Assembly: GCA_023238725.1 (NCBI GenBank)
Contig: CM041546.1
Coordinates: 17,561,492 to 17,625,491 of the forward strand
Direction: 5' to 3'
DNA: 64,000 nucleotides
Source: Scortum barcoo
Lineage: Eukaryota > Chordata > Actinopteri > Centrarchiformes > Terapontidae
Shown here piece after piece: positions 26,040 through 36,969 of the stretch. How positions within the stretch are numbered: position 1 is the stretch's first letter; each line of letters opens with the position of its first letter. The notes beneath the pieces were generated by a model, which saw nothing but the letters and a program-made list of their open reading frames with translations, searched no databases and had not been told where the DNA came from. Made by a program: the position numbers and the translations under genes.

Positions 26040-26540
26040 GGACACCACTGATCCTTCACCTCCCTCCCATCACTCCATCTATACCTCTCCCCATCCATCC
26101 ATCCACCCACACACCCACACACCCATCCCTCTGCCCCCTCAACCCCCTGCATGCCCCACAGTCCTGCTCTGCATACAGCCATCAGCACCCCTGTACCCCT
26201 AACCTTCTGTCTCTCTGCACTCACCAGCTCCTCCCACCTCCCTCCCAGTGCCTGTCTGCCTCTTTTCCTCCATCTCCTCTCTTTCCTGTCGCTCTCTTTT
26301 CCTCGGCACCTGTCACTTTTCCTTTCACTTTTCCCTGTCTTCCCACCTCTGTTGTTTTTTTCCCCTCCCTTTCTCTTCCTCCATCTCCTCTTTCTCATCT
26401 CCTCTTACCTGTCACTGTCTTTCTCTTCCCGTCTGATTGTCTCTTTACTCCATTTATCTATCCATCCCTCTCGCTCTGTCGCCAACCTGCTTCCTCTCCC
26501 TTCCTCTGTGTGTGTGTGTGTGTGTGTTTGTGTGTGTCAG
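26040..26540. repeat. second polypyrimidine-biased domain ending in (TG)n
   Basis: C/T-rich plus strand for about 460 bp, with CCAT/CCAC repeats at 26090-26130 and a TG tract at 26508-26538. The long Ser/Leu/Pro-rich frame across it is a bias artefact. Confidence 0.8.
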
Positions 26541-26674
26541 CATTCAGCACCTCAGTGGAGACAGGGTTTATTGGGGTAATGCATTTATCACTCCTGCGAG
26601 CCAGGGCCTCACCTCCTTCTTTGAGCCAGTGAGTAATGAAAATGGGATCACTTCTGACAACACTTTGCAGCACA

Positions 26675-26695
26675 ACACACACACACACACACACA
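26675..26695. repeat. (CA)n microsatellite
   Basis: About 10 CA units. Confidence 0.85.
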
Positions 26696-26699
26696 GGAC

Positions 26700-27784
26700 T
26701 CACACAAATGCACTCCCGCGTGCACGCACTAAACACAAAAAAGCGCATAGTTGTGCCTGTTCCAACAAAATGCTCAGATTTAAACACCAACGCAAATAAT
26801 CAGACCAAAAATAAGCAAACATCCCAAAAATAACCAGACGTAAGTGATGACACACTCGAGATAAACACAGAGTCTCTTTCACATGAACTGGCAGTTTCTA
26901 ATGAGATGGTCTTTTGTCTTTTTGTCTGTTACATTATATAACTGTTTCTTTGTAAATTGCAGTGAACATGGTTCCTTTGTGGTGAATTGATTACTCTGAG
27001 CAGCTAATTACCAGTGTTGCTTTAATTACACAGATATGAGAGGCACACAAGCTGGAGACTATCCATGTTAAACTGTGAGGAAGAGAAGCAGTCACAATAT
27101 AGTCTAAATCTTAATAAAGAGGAATACTTAAATATGTTCTAAAATGCCTGTTATCTTCTCATCTGCCGAGAAGTGTTTTATATTGTTTACTATCTCTTTG
27201 GTGGGCAGAGTAAGACACAACATGGGCACTATGATGACCTATGGATTTTCTTTTATTTTATGTATATGTTTAACTATTCATTCAAAAACATTTTGTTTCT
27301 TTTGCTTTTCTTTTTGACATTTTTTCATCATGTTTATTATTTCGTACGTTTAACATGGATTAAAATACATTTTTACAATGGTTAAAAAAGAGAGTATCAT
27401 ATAATCTCCAACGATAGACAAGTGTGTGTGTGTGTATGTGTGTGAGTGAGATGGTATTCACGGTCTTATCACCAAATCATAGTCTGCTATAGAAACAATA
27501 AGAAGTCGGCAGGTATTCTTGCATAGAGTCCAAATAATACTGAGGCAAAAACTGACATCAATATTTAAAGTTTTAACTTTACTAATAATGTGTCAAAGAT
27601 ATTACTTGTCACTTTTCTCTGATGGACAAACTACGCCATGGTGACACTGTTACTGTCCAGCAATCTCTTGTAACTCATCAGTTCACATATACGAAAACAC
27701 TACTTCACATCACTGCTCATTCATGTCACTGCTGACAGTACTCAGCTATGCCTCAACTGCATCATTTTCACCAGTAATCACGGT
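26700..27784. other. non-coding, no recognised feature
   Basis: AT-rich intergenic DNA. Nothing recognised. Confidence 0.5.
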
Positions 27785-28020
27785 TAAGAATAGGGATACA
27801 CTGATTTATAATGATTGGTATCAGCTGATATTACCTTTTTGACTGATATGTGTTTATTGGCATATAAAATGACATCCACCAATGACAGTGGCCAATGTTT
27901 ATCTGCTGTAATGAATTGATTTTGCACTGGTTATTGGTTATTTGCTGTCAGACTCAGACAGCGGCTATTATCTGAGCATAACTCTGACTCAGAATTTTAC
28001 AATTGGTTCAGCCCTAGTTA
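27785..28020 (+). repeat. teleost interspersed repeat relic ('gggatgcaccgat' family)
   Basis: Begins 'agggatacactgatttat', contains 'ggttattggttatttgctgtcagac' and 'tctgactcagaattttac', and ends 'ggttcagccctag'. This follows the order of a dispersed fish repeat that starts and ends with GGGATGCACCGAT-type words. Degraded, non-coding. Confidence 0.65.
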
Positions 28021-28319
28021 AGGCTGCGCTCCTGCATATGGTTTCTATAATACTGTCAAGTCAGAACCTTTAAAGAAAATAAAAATGATTTTATATTGTT
28101 GTTGTTTTTGTTACAAATGAAGCCTGAATTAATGAACCCTCAACCCTGATCCAAATGGCTCTGGTTGGATTCAATAGCCCCCAAGCAACAATATAACACC
28201 CTTTCTTTTCTCAGTGAACTACATAAAACTAAATTATTTCAAATGAAATGAAAAGGCAACATGTCCAACTATTGCAGCCATGGTTTTCGAGGGAGAAAGA
28301 AAGCAGGTAAGGATGAAGT

Positions 28320-28680
28320 GTTAATGGCCAGAGGTGCCTGTCTAATCCCATTTGGTCTGGCAGTGTCGGGAGGGTGGGGGAGGTCTTCACCAGTTTAAAA
28401 CGATACCATCACCACAGGTATTCCAGCCAGGCTCTGATTGGCCTTGACAGAACAAAACATCGCCGCAGCAAACAGCTCAAGCACCTCCCACTACATCGAA
28501 CTCGGGAGGACAAGGTCAGATCAGCAGCGACATAAAGTTTAATCTTGGAAAACAAACTTCTCTTCAAACAGCATCCTTAAACGGAGTGTATCACAGCTGA
28601 GGAAAGCGTTGCTAATACACCAAGTGGTGCGTGGAGAGCCTAAGTCAAAGGACTGCTGACTAATGCGCTGAAATGGTTGG
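28320..28680. other. CNE-like block
   Basis: Low-repeat stretch (cctgtctaatcccatttggtctggc, cagccaggctctgattggccttgac). No coding signature. Confidence 0.35.
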
Positions 28681-29690
28681 AAATACTCTGTGGTATTGCA
28701 GATGGCAGAGGTATTTGTTATTCATATGGCCCTCAAGGTGCATCCACAAGGCTTGCGTAAAAGTGTGTGTCTCCACGTGCGTGTGTGGATGTCTATGCGT
28801 GTATGCCTTTGTGTGTGCAGGTGTGTGTGTCTTCTGCTTCATCCACAGTGCTGAGGATGCCGTTAATGCTTGCTGCTGATCGCCCTCCCACATTTAAATA
28901 ACAATAGTGCAGTCAGAGAAAGCATCGGTGTGAATCCAACCCGCAAAACACCCAGGAGCTGCTGCAGGCCCTACTCCTGCTGCGTGTGTGTGTATATGTG
29001 CACGTACTTGTGTATATGTGTGACTTTAGTGTATGCACTCGTGCACTTGTGCTATAAGAATCCACATACATGTGAGTCTGAGAAAAGCTAGAGACAGGGA
29101 GGAGAGCGAGATAGACAGCGAAGGAGAGGGAAGCAGGCTGCAGCAGTGTCTAAAACACACAGAGTCAGTGTGTTGTGCAGATAGGTTGTGTGATGAGAAA
29201 CTGCAGGTCCAGGGAGCCGCCCCATTAGCATGCACTGGTGGCCAAGGATCCCTCAGCGGATGAGCTGCCTGTCTTTTAAATTGAATATAGTGCTGGGCCA
29301 GAGGTGGACAGAGTACTGACTGTAGGGTTTCAGTCAGATTTTTCACATCAGACACAACAGACGCTTCAAGTTTTCCTCTTGTTGTGAAGTACTTTCATTA
29401 AGATCATCTACATCGGTACTATAACAGGCACAACCAGAGACAGCAGGACTTTCATTCAACATTTCAGTCACTATAAAATCATTTGGACAGCTCATTAGGA
29501 GCGTCGAGACGTATCAACATTTATGCAGTGAGCTCATATCAGAGACAATGCCAAGGAACAGGAATATCACATTTCTTTAATTACCTTAAATTATTTTAAT
29601 CTAGCTAAACACATTTCAAACAAGCAGCACACGAGCCAGCAGCCCTACCAATTTATAATTTGGCCACGCTGAACAACTAGAATAAAATCA
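28681..29690. other. non-coding, TG-rich in part
   Basis: TG-rich patches at 28,760-28,835 and 28,985-29,050. No gene or known repeat family. Confidence 0.5.
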
Positions 29691-29930
29691 ACCCATCCGT
29701 TTATCCATTATCTATGCCCACTGATCCCCTGCAGGACAGCTGGACAGTTTGTCTGCTCACACCGGGCAGGTCACCAGTCAAGCACGGGGCTGACATACAC
29801 TGACAGCCACTCACAATTACATTCAAAGGCACTAGAAAAGTAGGGCCACTACTTAACTTAACCTATGGACTGTAGGAAAGAAACCTGACCACCCATGCAT
29901 ACACAGAAAGGCCTCACTAAGGCGCAGTTC
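29690..29930 (+). repeat. teleost interspersed repeat relic ('gtcattgggcgagaggcgggg' family)
   Basis: Order of words 'ccatccgtttatccattatctatgccc', 'caggtcaccagtcaagcacggggctgacat', 'cactcacaattacattcaaaggc' and 'tggactgtaggaaagaaacctgacc' follows the very common fish repeat. A better-preserved partial copy is at 51560-51700. Confidence 0.75.
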
Positions 29931-30339
29931 AGCTGGTGACCTTAAACGTATAGCTTCAGAAATAAATTATAATCCATTTCAATATATACCCATAATACCC
30001 CAGACCTATGATTAACCAATCTTCAAGCATCATGTAAGCATTTACAAAAAAAAACTTTTTTAACAGCAGATATTTTGACTTTACAGGCGTCACTAATAAC
30101 ATTAACAATGTCCAGGTGACCCATGACAGTGTGACAGTGAGGCAATATCTGAAACAATAATTAATTTTATTATTAACACGTGATTCTCCTACTCTGACAT
30201 GTCAAAACGTCTTCCATCTCAATCCACGGAAGTACCGGCAAACTGCCACAGGCCTATACAGTGTTGCAGCATTGGGAAAATAAGTAAATAAATAAACAAA
30301 ACAACAATGTGGAAATAAATAACTGCAACTGTGCAACCT

Positions 30340-30560
30340 GAGCGATGTATGACGTCACCATTCGATAAGACTGTTACCCTGGTAACGGTTAGCAGCACTT
30401 GAGCTGGCTAACTCGCTAAAGGATGTAGCTCCTTATCTTACCTGAAAAATGTACTTATTATCTAACTGACGCGCCTAAAACAATTATCTGCGCTGGTAGT
30501 AGCTAGCTCAGAAGTTCTCCCTGATAGCTAGCTGTCCAAAGCGAAGCCATGACAGGTGAA
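30340..30560. promoter_or_regulatory. orphan promoter-like island: CRE plus palindromic RFX X-box
   Basis: Full CRE TGACGTCA (30350-30357) and a perfect inverted-repeat X-box GTTACC-CT-GGTAAC (30373-30386) lie 15 bp apart in locally CpG-richer sequence. Downstream on plus, an ATG in good context (30549) is followed by a donor (CAG|GTGAAA, 30555/30556), with further donor-like sites at about 30661. On minus, TCAG|GTAAGA forms a donor at 30442/30441. RFX X-boxes commonly control ciliary and neural genes. No protein family is recognisable, so the transcript, if any, is unknown. Confidence 0.4.
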
Positions 30561-30734
30561 AGTGCAAACTGACATCTTAGCAGCAGCAGTCTGGGGGGCG
30601 GCGGAGTTCACGTACAATACGGCCGTAGGAAAAAGTAGCACTCAGAGCAGCTACGTGCAGGTGAAGTACTTAATGTTACAACCTGCGCAGTGTCCGCCCT
30701 TGCCTATGCTCAGAAATGATAAAAACAGCTCAGC

Positions 30735-30862
30735 AAAAGTGAAGTTAAAACATCTGGATCGCCCCCTCCTGGTGGCTGGCTGCAGTACAGGTAAGTCCAG
30801 ACTGCTCCATGTCAGCAGATGGGACATGAACAAACTTAAAAAAATCATACGAATCACATAAT
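30735..30862 (+). repeat. teleost interspersed repeat ('gatcgccccctggtggctggctgcagta' family)
   Basis: Contains 'ggatcgccccctcctggtggctggctgcagtacaggt' and then 'ctccatgtcagcagatgggacatgaac', in the order of a dispersed percomorph repeat often found in UTRs and introns. It carries a 12/14 match to the CTCF core at about 30757-30774. The strong GTAAGT at 30792 lies inside it. Confidence 0.65.
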
Positions 30863-32797
30863 TTTTCCCCATGATCGTTTCTCAGTTTAGGTATTTCTTA
30901 TCACGCTGGTGTTTGTTCAAGTGTTTGCTCATTCTTCTGATAAGTTTGGTTTTAATTAGTTATTGAGTGCTATAAAAACGGGGTGAAACGTCATTATCGG
31001 CAGCTGACAGTAACAGTGAAGTAGTTGCTGAAGATGTCTTTTTAGGAATTGAACGTAGAGTAGAAACGTCAAGAGAAGATGCAACTTTAGCGAGTGATTA
31101 TTACCAAACGGTTGCTAATTATTGATTACCGATCAAGCATGGCGTGTGTATGAGCGGGACCTTGATTACCGCACTTCCTTCCGCAGTCACTACTGCGCAG
31201 ACTCTGGCTCCAAATGACACCACCAGGCTTCCCTTTTGTACAGTGGTGGGAAGTAAAGGCATGATGTCCAAATAACAGCATGTTGCGTAGTCAACATGTT
31301 TTTTAATGTGCATACACGATATCAATATAAAGCCTTTATTTTCGCACCCTTTGCTTTTTGTGTGTGAGCATACAATATACTTTACATTACATTTACATAA
31401 TATTTAAAGTATGACCTTTGTACTCTTTGACCTGTATGGGGACAGCAACTGCACATCAGTCCCATGTGCATCATAAACATGCTTTAGCTGACTTACTGTT
31501 TGTAGCTTTTGTGCACTAGAAGGTGTCACAGATAAAATGGATGCTCAGTGTACATGCAAGAGATGCCTACTTTTTTACCTCCGTCTAGGATGTGCCAGTG
31601 AATCCTGTGTTTGATGCAAACCCTAAAATCTAAAGTCTTCTGACACTCAACTCCCTCACTTTCTACTTTAACTGCTCCCTCTTTATAATCAGAGAAACCA
31701 TTTGACATCAGCATCTTTTCCATCCATTTTTCATCTTCTTCCATTCATCTTGCACATTCCTGGCCCTACAAGCACAGCCACCAAACACACACACACACGG
31801 TGCACTCATGCAGATATACAGCTGCAGGATGCAGTCTCTCTCTTCTCACCTCTCCTACACTTTCTGAAAATGTTGGCTGTCACAGAACACCTACTCGCTG
31901 GCATGTATACACACACACACACACACACACATACACAGAAATACACACGCTAACATACTTTATTGGATAGGATAGGTGGATATGCACACAGCCTGACTGA
32001 TCCCATTCAGATCCCTTTCAGGTAGGAGTTGCTGTGAAATAAAAGATAATATTCACACAGATAAAGATGTCTTTCTTTGAAGGCTCTCAGCAAATAAATT
32101 AAGAATACTCGCAAACTTTTCTCCACACACGTCTTCCCTTTATTCTTCCTGTGATGTGCCACAAATTGATGCCTAACAGTCACAAGAGCACGGCACATAT
32201 GACAAGTAGAGGAGAGAGGTAAAGAGAAGAAGGATGCAAAGTAAGTGGGATGCCGCAGGTGTAGAGAGTTGAGAGTTTTGGAGGAAGGAAAAAAAACCCA
32301 GAAAAAAAGACAGAGACAAAAAGAGTGAGAGGCTGAGTCTAATAAGAACCAAGAGACGGCGTGCTGGTGTCTTGTGGTGCCATTTGAATACAGGGCAGCA
32401 GCAGCTGGAGTCTGTGTCGAACAGCTCTGCACTTCACACAGCATCACCATCAGGAGAGCATAGCGCTGGTAGTACTCTGCTGGAGTCATACATTAGCTGC
32501 TTCACACACTCCCACAGACCAACCTGTGTGTGAGCGTGTGTACAGTGTGTGTGTGTGTGTGTGTGAATGTGGGAATGACTTGGAGCTCCATGGTTCTCAT
32601 TACTCAGCCACTGTAATGTGCTCGCCTTTCTAGCTCACCATATTGGGGCTGGTGTTCCCACTGTTGGCTTACAGAAAAGGAAAAGGACCGGCCTCACCTC
32701 TGTTCTGAATGCATTAGCACACATCACATTTTCAATCTGGACCTCAGCACAGGTTCCCAGCAAGTGTACTGAATAGTAACAGAGTGTATGTGTAGCA

Positions 32798-32835
<38 letters not shown>

Positions 32836-33399
32836 AGGGGAGAGAGAGAGGGGGGGGCAGGGGGCTGCAGCAGAGTTTAAAAATACCCATACTCCTGTTC
32901 GGTAGCTGATAAGTTGTGTTATGAGAAACTGCCGGGGCAGACAGCAGGGTCATTAGCATGACTGCCAGATTGAGAGGTAGAGAGGAAAGGAGCAGGGAAT
33001 GGAAAGAGGGAAGGAGAAGAGGAATGGAGGGAGAAAAAACGAAATTACACCCAAGTTTCCAAAGTTTTTTAGGGAAACAAGAGTGCACACATAATCCAAA
33101 GACAAACATGATCCTCCGACCTTTCACTTCCTTTCTCAGCAACTTTTAGACGTGATGATTGGCACCTCCAGAGTCTACAACATCTGCCTACCTTCATCAT
33201 CTGCCCCCCCACCCAAAGTCCTCAGATTCCCCGCTAGTTCATTTGGAGGACTTGTTACATGTTCAAGGCCGAAAGAGATTTTTGAGCTTTCGAATATTCC
33301 CACACGCAACCAAATATTTATTAAAAAAAATCCACAAAATGGACACATTTATGGAGCAGAATGTTTTTTTTTTGTCTTTCCTACACCATTTATCATCTC
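30863..33399. other. non-coding; CA/TG tracts
   Basis: No gene supported. Holds (CA)n at 31908-31930, a short TG tract at 32546-32565, (TG)n at 32801-32832 and a GA/G-rich patch at 32835-32860. Confidence 0.6.
32801..32832. repeat. (TG)n microsatellite
   Basis: 16 TG units. Confidence 0.95.
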
Positions 33400-33760
33400 A
33401 GATTTATCTTATAACCATTTGAAGGTTCCTGACTCCTAGTTTGGGAACCACTTAACCAAACCCCTTAACAGTATATAAAGTAGTCAAAAGTAGCCACCTC
33501 AGCCAACTACAATAGTAAAATGCAACAATTATCAGTAATTATCAGTAATTATCAGTAATATATAATAATATATGAGTCACAGGAGCTATTCTTCTGTGTA
33601 ATTAGTACTGTTTTGTCATTTTGTTAATAATACTACTGTACTTTTACGTTTCAATGCAAAACCTTTAGTGGAATATTTTGCACTGTTGTACTGGTACTTT
33701 TACTTAAACATCTACCACTTACACCTAGTTGTATCAGTCTTATTGTGTGTTTCATAAGGT
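33400..33760 (+). repeat. teleost interspersed repeat ('agtacttttacttaagtaaa' family) with tandem 10-mer
   Basis: Runs from 'actcctagtttgggaaccac' through 'aactacaatagtaaaatgc' and 'gagtcacaggagctattcttctg' to 'ggtacttttacttaaacatct', the order of a familiar fish repeat. A taattatcag 10-mer is repeated three to four times at about 33528-33560. Related copies: 55900-56160 and 62705-63070. Confidence 0.7.
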
Positions 33761-36239
33761 AGTATATTTGAAACACTACCCTTACATTTTATATGTTTAG
33801 GAGATCTGAAGATTATATAGACTAGGAGATCAGTGTTTCTAATGCTCTGCTGCATCACAGCCCCCTCAGTCTCAATGCACAAGTCCACTCCATCATCTTT
33901 AAGTCCACTTCTGCCCCAAAAATTCTCAGAGGCCTTTTTGACAGCTATTACAACACTAGTCTACCGCCTGGCGCCATTCAACAGCAAAGAGCCTGTTTAT
34001 TGTTTTAATAGCAGCTGCTTCAGTATTCCTCGTGCTGCTGTCGCTCCCTTTAGGAACAACAAATCAAGAGGAATAAAAGTCGGATGGCTAAAGGACATGC
34101 CTTGGCTGTAAAGAGGAACCATAAAAAAGCCTAACATTAATGGAAAGGCTAATAAAGTCTGCATGTCCTATAGTGTGGTAAGAGACTTATTGCTGAAATA
34201 TCATAAAGTATTTGGGATGCAAGAGCGGGTTTTTCTCTAATTTCATGTTGGAGAACTGTTGAGGGTCGTTTTCACTGCTAGTGGCTTGTTGTTGACCCTT
34301 CGTGGAATTAAAGGGTTTGTGTCGGTTGTTTGTCATGGTTAGAAAAATGGTCCACGGTGAAATTCAGGTATTTATGTGATCAGAAGCCCTCTGTTTAAGA
34401 TAAAATCTCCAAGATTTTCATTTCAATAAATGTCTGTTAAGTCACGATCTATCTATGCAACACAACAATGATTAAGCCTATGACCTACTGACAAAAGCCT
34501 ACAATTACCGCTTAGCAACAAAAGGTGCTGTGAAAGAGAGCAAAATGAAAATCTTGAGATTATAACTTTAAAAATAAAAAATTAGTTTAAAAAAAATAAC
34601 GTTACATTAAAATCATCCTTAACAGTACAGGTTTAAACTACAATTTAACCTTTCATTGTGGGGAAAAAATAGTTTAAATTGTTTTATTTCGAATTCAGCC
34701 AAAATATCTGGTTGACGATGGGGTTCTCATCATCCACAGATAGTCAGTGTCAGTGCCAAGTAATCCCACATATCCCTGATCTGATCTGTGGTCCATTACT
34801 GTTTCTTATCCACCCTTCACTGGAATAAAAGACAATAAAAGTCTCTGTTGAGCGACATTGCATGAAGTCTATGTTACTTAGACACTTTGTGCTGGTTTGC
34901 CAATTTTTCAACCATGTATATTGCTGTAATTGCTGTAATTTAGCACTGATGTTATTTCAAAGGCATTTTCACCCTGACCCTGTCTCACCTTCAGTTTCCC
35001 ATGACTTCTTTAACAGTGAGGATTTTATTGTCAAAACAAAATCCTCAATACAGCACTTTACATGTGTGTTTTTGTAAAAGTTAGTTCATTTTGCTTGATC
35101 TAACAAGCAAGCAGAATTTACATCACGACTGAGAAAAATAATATTTCTACTTGCATCATGTGGGGAACCATTAGGAGTGGGACACTGACCTGTCTGGAGC
35201 ACCATAAAGACTGTGACTTAATGCTAAACTTAAAACTCGAGCCTCCCGCACCGAACGTGGGTACAAACAGCAAGACACAGTGTCATCACAACGTCACTGA
35301 GCTGTCTGGTTTCTTCTCTAACACTAATGAGCAAGTGAGAGAGAAAGTACCCTGATTAGTCTGGCAGCATCAGTGTCAGACACTCAGCGGGGTGTCCACG
35401 GCTCAGTGTGTGCGCCTGTGTGTGTGTTATGTGTATATTCAAGCATTTGTATGGCTGCCAGTTGCTGCTCCCTCTCTCTCTCTCTTTTTTTCCCTCTTGC
35501 CATTCATCTCTTTCTCGCTTTCTTCATCTTTCCCCTCTCGTCCTATAAGCTCCAAAAACTCTGATCCCTGCATTTCGCTCAGTCTGGTAAATGACTGCAG
35601 GGGCTGACAATCCACTGTCAGCACGCGCTGCCACAGTCAATAACGCTGTCCCATGTCACCGCACTACACTGGCTAAAGCTCACATTTCTTATCCCCCCAA
35701 AAAACTGCTGCTTAACAGCCCTTCTCTGCCTTTGCCAATCCTGCTAAACGCATTGCCATATCCCCCTCGCACACACGCACACGCCCCCTTCAAAACTCAA
35801 CACCGACACGTTTTTGGTTCTCCAAATGACCAGAACATCCTCGGGTGAAGTGAATGCTGCATATTTTAAGGTCAAGAGTAGCACCCAGTGAAATTTGGGG
35901 CCAAATGTGATGTGCTTTTCACGATGCCCCTGAATTCTAAGCAAGTGATGGGTGACTGATCTAGCTGTCTCAGTGTAACAAGACAGGGTCATGTAGGCTA
36001 TACTCAAATACACACTCAAATTGCATACACGCATATGCAGGCATGCATGCATGAGGGCAAAGGAGGGGCGGCCAGCGGAGCTCAGACAAGTGTTACCAAG
36101 AAATTGTAGTCTCCATGATAATCCACTTCTCCTCTATCGTGTTCCATTAACCTCACAGTGTACACACACACATGCTCCTTCGCTTAGGCCACACAGGCCC
36201 TCCACACAGACACACACACACACGTCTGTCAGTGTCAGG
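33761..36239. other. non-coding, no recognised feature
   Basis: AT-rich intergenic DNA with short CT/TG patches near 35,400-35,530. No protein family in any frame. Confidence 0.5.
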
Positions 36240-36420
36240 GCCTGTGTCGTCCAGCTCCATTGTATCTGCATGAGGCTGAGATAATGGCATCTGTCGCTGC
36301 TCCTTTTGTCAGCGCTGTCCCCGGCCCCTGCTCACTGCTGGTCCCCATTAGCTGGCTGCTGGCCCGCTGGCCCCGCCACTCCACGCTCTGCTGCCTGTGC
36401 GAGAAAATACAGGAGACGCC
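36240..36420. other. CNE-like block, GC-richer
   Basis: Balanced low-repeat stretch (catgaggctgagataatggcatctgtcgctgctcc). Weak candidate. Confidence 0.25.
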
Positions 36421-36684
36421 TGTCCCTTCATCTAACTCCCACTTTCGTTATCCTTCCCTCTGCCGTCCTTCTCCAGCTACTCCCACCGCTGCAGATTAAG
36501 GGCAGTCAAGTGGTTCGGTAGACCAGAGAGGTGAAGACTTAGAGAAGTGAACACCTTAATGGCAGGTGTGTTTTGGTTTCATGATGTATTAGGTTTTATT
36601 GCAACACGACGACTCAAACAAGGCTTTTGTCTTTGTGTATCAGCTATGTGAGAAAATTTAGACAGATCTTTAAAAATCTTCCAA

Positions 36685-36965
36685 TCTTCCAACAAAAGTA
36701 TTCATATTTTGCAATTCAGATGAAAATACCAGATATTTACATTATCGATAAATCTGACATATTTTCTCAATTTAATAATGAATTATTTAGCTGCATTAAA
36801 ATCTAATAGTTAGAAATCCCAAAGATATTCAGTTCAGTGTCATGTGAGATAAAGAAATGTAAATTATCCCAACTGAGAGGCTAGTACAAAGTGCTGTTTG
36901 ATAAAAGACTGATTCATAGTTTTCTGTTAATCAGCTAATCCCAGCAGCTCTAACAGATACTAGTT
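36685..36965 (-). repeat. teleost interspersed repeat relic, reverse copy (same family as at 10780)
   Basis: Reading on minus, it shows the family's start ('agctgattaacagaaaactatgaatcag') through 'aaatcccaaagatattcagttcagtgt' as its reverse complement. Degraded. Confidence 0.6.
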
Positions 36966-36969
36966 AATA

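Noticed and set aside
30268..30386. MHC class II-like X1-X2-Y promoter module (X-box, CRE and an ATTGG inverted CCAAT)
   Set aside because: Spacing is wrong: X1 and X2 are 15 bp apart rather than adjacent and the CCAAT is about 75 bp further. No MHC gene is present.
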